A stretch of 64,000 nt of DNA, from NCBI RefSeq assembly GCF_001544875.2, contig NZ_FCOA02000001.1, forward strand, positions 248,001-312,000. Direction: 5' to 3'. How positions within the stretch are numbered: position 1 is the stretch's first letter; every line of letters begins with the position of its first letter. Shown piece after piece: positions 59,774-64,000 of this stretch. Source of the stretch: Caballeronia hypogeia. Its GTDB lineage: Bacteria; Pseudomonadota; Gammaproteobacteria; Burkholderiales; Burkholderiaceae. A program made the translations under genes and the position numbers. The notes under the pieces were generated by a model. That model searched no databases, was not told the DNA's origin, and saw only the letters and a program-made list of their open reading frames with translations.

Positions 59774-60703
59774 GTGATGGGCTGTCCTGATCCGAGCCGG
59801 GCCGTCGAAGCGGTACGCCGCTTCAACCGTTTCTACGCGCGCCACACCGGTGCGCTCCATGAGCGGCTGCACAAAAGCTGCTTCTCACTGACCGAGATGC
59901 GAATTCTTCACGAGTTGGCACAGCAGCGGGCCAGCACGGCCGCGGACCTATCGCGCAACCTCGGGTTGGATACCGGCTATCTCAGCAGGTTGATCAACAA
60001 TTTCCAGAAGCTCGGTCTCGTCGTGCGACGAAGAAACGAGTCCGACGGACGCGCACACCTGCTGACGATCACGCCAGAAGCGAAAGCCCAGGTCGATGAG
60101 ATCGACCTGCATATCTCCGCGGAAACGGGCCTGCTGCTCAAGCGCCTGACCGCCGGCGAGATCGAGCAGCTTTGCACCGCAATGGCGGACGTCGAACGGT
60201 TACTGTCGTCGACATGCGGCGAAGGAGAAATCCGCTTGCGCGCGCCGCGCAGCGGTGACTTCGGCTGGATGATCGAGCGCCACGCGCATCTCTATCCCGG
60301 TCCGCGGCCGAGGCTCTCCAGCGAGGCGCTCGCGGCGAAACGAGTGGCGAACTTCCTCGTCGCCATGCAGGCGAACAAGCCGCGCATTGCCTGCTGGATC
60401 GCGGAGCAGGACTCGGCAACACGCGTTGGCGCTGCCTTGCTTACTGCGGAGTCCGAAACGCGGGCGCGGATCGAGTTGCTGTTCGTCGAACCGGGCGTGC
60501 GCAGACGCGGGCTCGGTGAACGACTCGTGGCCGCGTGCGCGAACTTCGCCCACGGCGCTCGTTACGAACAGGTGATCTGTCGCCTGGACGAGCCTCAGCA
60601 AGACCTCTGTGCACTGCTCGAGCGAACCGGCTTCACGCCGGAGTCCGACGAAACCACGGGTATCGTGTGGCAGCGGGAACTGCAACAGTTGTATGTCGAC
60701 TGA
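59774..60703 (+). CDS. MarR-family regulator fused to GNAT acetyltransferase
   Basis: 309 residues. The first half (about 10-150) is a MarR winged helix ('SLTEMRILHELAQQRASTAADLSRNLGLDTGYLSRLINNFQKLGLVVRRRNESDGRAHLLTIT' in pattern). The second half (about 153-300) is a GNAT domain with acetyl-CoA loop 'LLFVEPGVRRRGLGERLVAACANFA'. The fusion type is widespread in Proteobacteria, but substrates are unknown. GTG 59774 or ATG 59777 both lie a few bases after GAGAG. A shared hairpin separates it from the convergent metQ-like gene. Confidence 0.9.
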   Translation: MMGCPDPSRAVEAVRRFNRFYARHTGALHERLHKSCFSLTEMRILHELAQQRASTAADLSRNLGLDTGYLSRLINNFQKLGLVVRRRNESDGRAHLLTITPEAKAQVDEIDLHISAETGLLLKRLTAGEIEQLCTAMADVERLLSSTCGEGEIRLRAPRSGDFGWMIERHAHLYPGPRPRLSSEALAAKRVANFLVAMQANKPRIACWIAEQDSATRVGAALLTAESETRARIELLFVEPGVRRRGLGERLVAACANFAHGARYEQVICRLDEPQQDLCALLERTGFTPESDETTGIVWQRELQQLYVD

Positions 60704-60725
60704 GGTTTCTCGGGCCGCAATGCAA

Positions 60726-60749
60726 AACGGCGTCCCGCAGGACGCCGTT
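60726..60749. terminator. bidirectional terminator MarR-GNAT / metQ-like gene
   Basis: AACGGCGTCC-CGCA-GGACGCCGTT between convergent stops; on the minus strand it runs into TTTT. Confidence 0.85.
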
Positions 60750-60772
60750 CCTAAGTACAAGCTCTTTGGCGT

Positions 60773-61585
60773 TCAGAAAGAAGGCACGACCGAGCCCTTG
60801 AATTCGCTCTTCAGGAATTGGCGCACGTCATCGGACTGGTATGCAGCGACCAGCTTCTTCACCCACGGCTGATCCTTGTCTTTGGCGCGCACTGCAATCA
60901 GGTTCGCGTACGGGCTGTGCACGTCCTCGAGGGCGATGGCGTCCTTGGTCGGCTGAAGGCCGCCAGCCAGCGCGAAGTTTGTATTGATCGCGGCGGCGTC
61001 GACATCGGCGAGCGTGCGCGGGAGCTGCGCTGCGTCGAGTTCGACGAGCTTGACCTTCTTCGGATTCTCGGCCACGTCGAGCGCCGTCGCGTTGTTTCCG
61101 TTCGTGCCCGCTCCCGCTTTCAGCTTGATCACGCCTTGCGACTGCAACAGCAGAAGCGCGCGGTTCTCGTTCGACGGATCGTTCGGCACCGCGACCTTCG
61201 CGCCCTGCGGCAGATCCTTCAGCGACTTGAGCTTCTTCGAGTACACGCCGAGCGGCGAGATGTAAGTCAGTCCGGCGTTCACGATCTTGTAGCCGCGCTG
61301 CTTGACCTGACTGTCCAGATACGGCTGATGCTGAAAGCTGTTCGCGTCGAGATCGCCGGCATCGAGCGCCGCGTTCGGCTGCACGTAGTCGTTGAATTCG
61401 ATCACTTTCACATTGAGCCCTTCGCGCTTGGCGACCTTCTGCACGACTTGCCAGATCTGCGCGTCGGGACCGCTGATCGTGCCGACCTTGATCACCTTGT
61501 CATCGGCGTGAGCGGCGAGGCTGGTGAAGAGCGCGGCGGACGTCGCGATGGCGGTAATGGCTTTGAGCAAATTTCTGCGCTGCAT
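60773..61585 (-). CDS. MetQ/NlpA-family substrate-binding protein
   Basis: 270 residues. A signal peptide ending in 'SLAAHA' precedes a type II binding protein of the NlpA family: 'VIKVGTISGPDAQIWQVVQKVAKREGLNVKVIEFNDYVQPNAALDAGDLDANSFQHQPYLD' in pattern and 'GAKVAVPNDPSNENRALLLLQ'. Members bind D/L-methionine for MetNI. There is no lipobox Cys, so it is a soluble periplasmic protein. The ABC and permease genes are not adjacent, so the transporter partner must be encoded elsewhere. Confidence 0.9.
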   Translation of the reverse strand: MQRRNLLKAITAIATSAALFTSLAAHADDKVIKVGTISGPDAQIWQVVQKVAKREGLNVKVIEFNDYVQPNAALDAGDLDANSFQHQPYLDSQVKQRGYKIVNAGLTYISPLGVYSKKLKSLKDLPQGAKVAVPNDPSNENRALLLLQSQGVIKLKAGAGTNGNNATALDVAENPKKVKLVELDAAQLPRTLADVDAAAINTNFALAGGLQPTKDAIALEDVHSPYANLIAVRAKDKDQPWVKKLVAAYQSDDVRQFLKSEFKGSVVPSF

Positions 61586-61810
61586 TGTGTTCCTGTTTCG
61601 GTGATGCGTTCTTGCCGCGGGATTGCCTGATTCTTCATCGACCTGCGAATTTCACGCACAATCTGTCGAGGTGACGGATGTTCGCACAACCATGGTGCGA
61701 GCGGAAATACAGAATGCTCATGTGGATATCACGGGCCGCGTGGTAAGCGTGTCGTGCGGATAGAATCGCAACAAAACATCGCAAATCTTTGCGCTCGAGG
61801 GCGACTCATC

Positions 61811-62110
61811 ATGTACGTGATCAATTTGCGCTATACCGGCGCGCTGGCCGAAATCGACGATGCGCTCGAAGCCCATCGCCTCTATCTCGAACGTTATTTC
61901 GCCGCGGGCGTGTTCGTCGTCGCGGGGCCGAAGGTGCCGCGCGAAGGCGGCATCATTCTGGCGTCGGGCATCGAGCGCGAGCGGCTCGATGCGATCATCG
62001 CGGAAGACCCGTTCGCCCGGCAGAAGCTCGCCCACTACGACATCATCGAGTTCAAGGCGATGCGGCTTGCGCCCGGACTGAATTTGCCGGAGCCGTCATC
62101 GGAAGTCTGA
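61811..62110 (+). CDS. YciI-family protein
   Basis: 99 residues, a single YciI domain: 'MYVINLRYTGALAEIDDALEAHRLYLERYFAAG' with the conserved His of the pseudo-active site, then 'GGIILASGIERERLDAIIAEDPF' and 'YDIIEFKAMR'. YciI proteins form ferredoxin-like dimers of uncertain enzymatic role; relatives are dehydrochlorinase-like. The ATG at 61811 matches the family start. It is convergent with the SCO gene across a strong hairpin. Confidence 0.9.
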   Translation: MYVINLRYTGALAEIDDALEAHRLYLERYFAAGVFVVAGPKVPREGGIILASGIERERLDAIIAEDPFARQKLAHYDIIEFKAMRLAPGLNLPEPSSEV

Positions 62111-62115
62111 AATGA

Positions 62116-62139
62116 AAAGTGGCCCGCGTGGGCCACTTT
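62116..62139. terminator. bidirectional terminator YciI gene / SCO gene
   Basis: AAAGTGGCCC-GCGT-GGGCCACTTT, overlapped by A/T on both sides, just after the YciI stop codon and six bases from the SCO stop. Confidence 0.88.
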
Positions 62140-62144
62140 CTCCA

Positions 62145-62735
62145 TCAGTCGATCAGCAGCTTCAGGTCGTGAACCCAAGGCTCCACGCCCTGCCCGTCAC
62201 GCGCGAAGAGACGGAGCTTGCCGTCCTTGTCGAAGACGTAACTCGCGGCGGTGTGATCCATCGTGTAATCGTCGGGCGTCTTGCCTTGCGCCTTCGCGTA
62301 GTAGACACGAAAGTCCTTCGCGACCTGCGCGAGCTGCGCATCGTTCGCCGGACGTAAGCCGATATACGAAGGATTGAACGCTGCCACATATTGACCGAGC
62401 AGATCGGGCGTATCGCGCGCCGGGTCGACGGTGACCATCAGCACCTGCACGTCCTTCGACTTGTCGCCGAGCTGCTGCATGGCTTGCGAGAGTTCGGCGA
62501 GCGTCGTCGGGCACACGTCCGGGCAATGCGTATAGCCGAAGAACAGGACGACCGCCTTCCCCTTGAAGTCGGCCAGCGTGCGCGTCTTGCCGTGCGTATC
62601 GGGGAGCGAGAAATCGCTGCCGAACTGCTTGTTGCCGGTGATGTCGAGATTCTTGAAATCGGGCGCTTTCTCGCACGCGGAAAGCAGCGCCACGAACATG
62701 AGCAGCGCGAAGATACGACGAAAAATGACCGTCAT
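62145..62735 (-). CDS. SCO1/SenC-family copper chaperone lipoprotein
   Basis: 196 residues. Signal peptide with lipobox LLSAC, then a thioredoxin-like fold with the copper-binding CPDVC motif in '[21 protein letters not shown]' and the distal His in '[16 protein letters not shown]'. It delivers copper to the CuA site of cytochrome c oxidase. Its start overlaps the ctaB stop by four bases, consistent with co-expression of the oxidase assembly genes. Confidence 0.94.
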   Translation of the reverse strand: MTVIFRRIFALLMFVALLSACEKAPDFKNLDITGNKQFGSDFSLPDTHGKTRTLADFKGKAVVLFFGYTHCPDVCPTTLAELSQAMQQLGDKSKDVQVLMVTVDPARDTPDLLGQYVAAFNPSYIGLRPANDAQLAQVAKDFRVYYAKAQGKTPDDYTMDHTAASYVFDKDGKLRLFARDGQGVEPWVHDLKLLID

Positions 62736-63637
62736 GCGCCAATCACCGTGCGCACATAGTGATCCACGAGCAGCGCGCCGAACAGCAGCGAAAGATAGAC
62801 GATCGAATAACGGAAAGTCCTGCGCGCGAGCTCATCGGAATAATTGCGATACATCTTCCACGCATAACCGATGAATCCTGCGCCGAGCGCGATCGCGCTC
62901 GCCAGATACACGACGCCGCTCATGCCCGAGATGTACGGCATCAGCGTGACCGCGAACAGCACCAGCGTGTACAGGAAAATGTTGAGCAGCGTGTACTTTT
63001 CACCGTGCGTGACAGGGAGCATCGGCAGGCCGGCGTTCTCGTAGTCCTTGCGGCGATACAGCGCGAGCGCCCAGAAATGCGGCGGTGTCCACACGAAGAT
63101 GATGAGCACGAGAATCCACGCGTCGCCGGGCACATGCCCCGTGACTGCGGCCCAGCCGAGCGCGGGCGGCATCGCGCCCGAGGCGCCGCCGATCACGATG
63201 TTCTGCGGCGTATAAGGCTTGAGCAGCAGCGTGTAGATGACCGCATAGCCGACGAACGTGGCGATGGTCAGCCACATCGTGAGCGGATTCGTGAACGTGT
63301 AGAGCGTCCACATGCCGATACCGCCGAGCACCGCCGAGAAGGTCAGAATCTGCGTCGTGGTGATCTGGCCGCGCGCGGACGGACGCCACGCGGTGCGGCG
63401 CATTTTCGCATCGACTTTCTGTTCGACGAGACAGTTGATCGCGAACGCAGCGCCGGCGAGCAGCCAGATGCCGACGGCGCCGCCGATGAGTTTGTCCCAC
63501 GGCACCATGCCCGGCGTGGACAGGAACATGCCGATGACGGCGCAGAACACGGCCAGCTGCGTGACGCGCGGTTTGGTCAGCGCGAGATATTGCGATGCGC
63601 GGCTACCGAAGGGGGAATTGAGTGTCGTGCTATCCAT
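62732..63637 (-). CDS. ctaB: protoheme IX farnesyltransferase (heme O synthase)
   Basis: 301 residues, UbiA-family prenyltransferase with about nine transmembrane helices. The active-site motif is '[19 protein letters not shown]' (first Asp-rich region), with '[30 protein letters not shown]' in the second loop. It farnesylates heme B to heme O for terminal oxidases. It lies between ctaA and the SCO gene, overlapping the latter, in the usual cytochrome oxidase assembly order. Confidence 0.97.
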   Translation of the reverse strand: MDSTTLNSPFGSRASQYLALTKPRVTQLAVFCAVIGMFLSTPGMVPWDKLIGGAVGIWLLAGAAFAINCLVEQKVDAKMRRTAWRPSARGQITTTQILTFSAVLGGIGMWTLYTFTNPLTMWLTIATFVGYAVIYTLLLKPYTPQNIVIGGASGAMPPALGWAAVTGHVPGDAWILVLIIFVWTPPHFWALALYRRKDYENAGLPMLPVTHGEKYTLLNIFLYTLVLFAVTLMPYISGMSGVVYLASAIALGAGFIGYAWKMYRNYSDELARRTFRYSIVYLSLLFGALLVDHYVRTVIGA

Positions 63638-63646
63638 GATGTGGAG

Positions 63647-64000
63647 TCACGCTGAAACGACGTCGCGCGCGGGAACCGCGGCGCGGCCGGGACGGCTGGA
63701 AGAGATTCGAAAGTTTAGCATAACGAGCAGCAGCAACAGGATGGCGGCCCCGCCGTTGTGCGCCACGGCGACCGGCAACGGCCACTGCAACACGATGTTC
63801 GACATGCCGGTCAGGAACTGAATCACGATCAGCAACAATACGCCATTCGCGGGCTTTCGCAGCGATTCGAATCGTCGCAGCCGGAGCGCAAGCCACAGCA
63901 GGTAAAGCACGACCACGACCGCGAACGTGCGATGGGTCCAGTGAATGGCGACGAGCGCGTCCTGCGAGATCACTTCGCCGTCGCCGGTCATGCCGAGCGC
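63647..64000 (-). CDS. ctaA: heme A synthase COX15/CtaA (5'-truncated by window edge)
   Basis: The frame runs to the right-hand edge, so only the C-terminal part (about 117 residues) is visible. It contains the second heme-binding half: His in 'ALVAIHWTHRTFAVVVVLYLL' and 'VAVAHNGGAAILLLLLVML', with transmembrane segments between. CtaA converts heme O to heme A. It ends nine bases before ctaB on the same strand, forming the ctaA-ctaB-SCO group. Confidence 0.9.
   Translation of the reverse strand, partial: ALGMTGDGEVISQDALVAIHWTHRTFAVVVVLYLLWLALRLRRFESLRKPANGVLLLIVIQFLTGMSNIVLQWPLPVAVAHNGGAAILLLLLVMLNFRISSSRPGRAAVPARDVVSA

Noticed and set aside
59603..59872. 89-codon minus-strand frame over the MarR-GNAT start
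   Set aside because: It overlaps a well-supported gene start and the divergent promoter region and shows no recognisable domain or ribosome-binding site.

Overview
This is a 64 kb stretch of a high-GC betaproteobacterial chromosome. Gene order and protein character fit Burkholderiaceae, most likely a Paraburkholderia/Caballeronia/Burkholderia relative. Supporting points are the kdsD-kdsC-lptCAB-rpoN-hpf-ptsN-hprK-rapZ locus, lolB-ispE-tRNA-Gln-prs-rplY-pth, a Burkholderia-type trimeric porin, RpoH preceded by a CIRCE element, and an EIIA-HPr-EI fusion serving an N-acetylglucosamine PTS. I see no prophage, insertion sequence, CRISPR array or rRNA operon. Almost everything is vertically inherited core or near-core genome, with one tRNA gene.

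Layout. 1-4.6 kb: the end of an EcsC-family gene, an esterase, a CHRD-domain exported protein, and a porin divergent from a LysR regulator. 4.6-10.4 kb: a signalling island, with a large BvgS/RcsC-type hybrid histidine kinase preceded by three tandem RcsB-like response regulators, all on the minus strand. 10.4-17.2 kb: ssb, an MFS transporter, uvrA and an AI-2E-family membrane protein. 17.2-20.2 kb: an apt-lysE-Nudix-purU operon. 20.2-31.9 kb: a Kef-type antiporter divergent from the lipopolysaccharide precursor/export genes, followed by rpoN and the nitrogen-PTS genes. 31.9-44.1 kb: mutY and mutM, then TPR protein-lolB-ispE-tRNA-Gln-prs-rplY-pth-hisC, then fdx-coaD-rsmD facing ftsY. 44.2-47.4 kb: an overlapping FAH-maiA-argO-like operon and ybiB. 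47.4-49.5 kb: leuA with a leader peptide. 49.5-51.8 kb: an NTF2-like protein, a PagL-type lipid A deacylase and rpoH. 52-59.4 kb: a complete GlcNAc uptake and catabolism cluster (nagE, nagF, nagB-II, nagA, GntR regulator). 59.8-64 kb: a MarR-GNAT fusion, a MetQ-like binding protein, a YciI protein, and SCO-ctaB-ctaA for cytochrome oxidase assembly.

How the genes work together. The LPS block makes arabinose-5-phosphate and Kdo, then builds the Lpt bridge. The nag cluster can phosphorylate GlcNAc during import, deacetylate it and deaminate it to fructose-6-phosphate under one GntR regulator. FAH and maleylacetoacetate isomerase point to aromatic (homogentisate- or gentisate-type) ring degradation.

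The least ordinary parts are: (1) the one-kinase/three-RcsB-like-regulator array with GAAT/ATTC dyads in its upstream region; (2) the leuA leader, with a TTGACA promoter, a 25-codon ORF carrying four rare CTA leucine codons that overlap a stem-loop, and a second small ORF ending inside the leuA start codon; (3) a perfect CIRCE operator at rpoH; (4) an EIICBB GlcNAc permease whose second EIIB has lost its cysteine. Several genes appear to start at TTG codons placed six bases after a strong Shine-Dalgarno.
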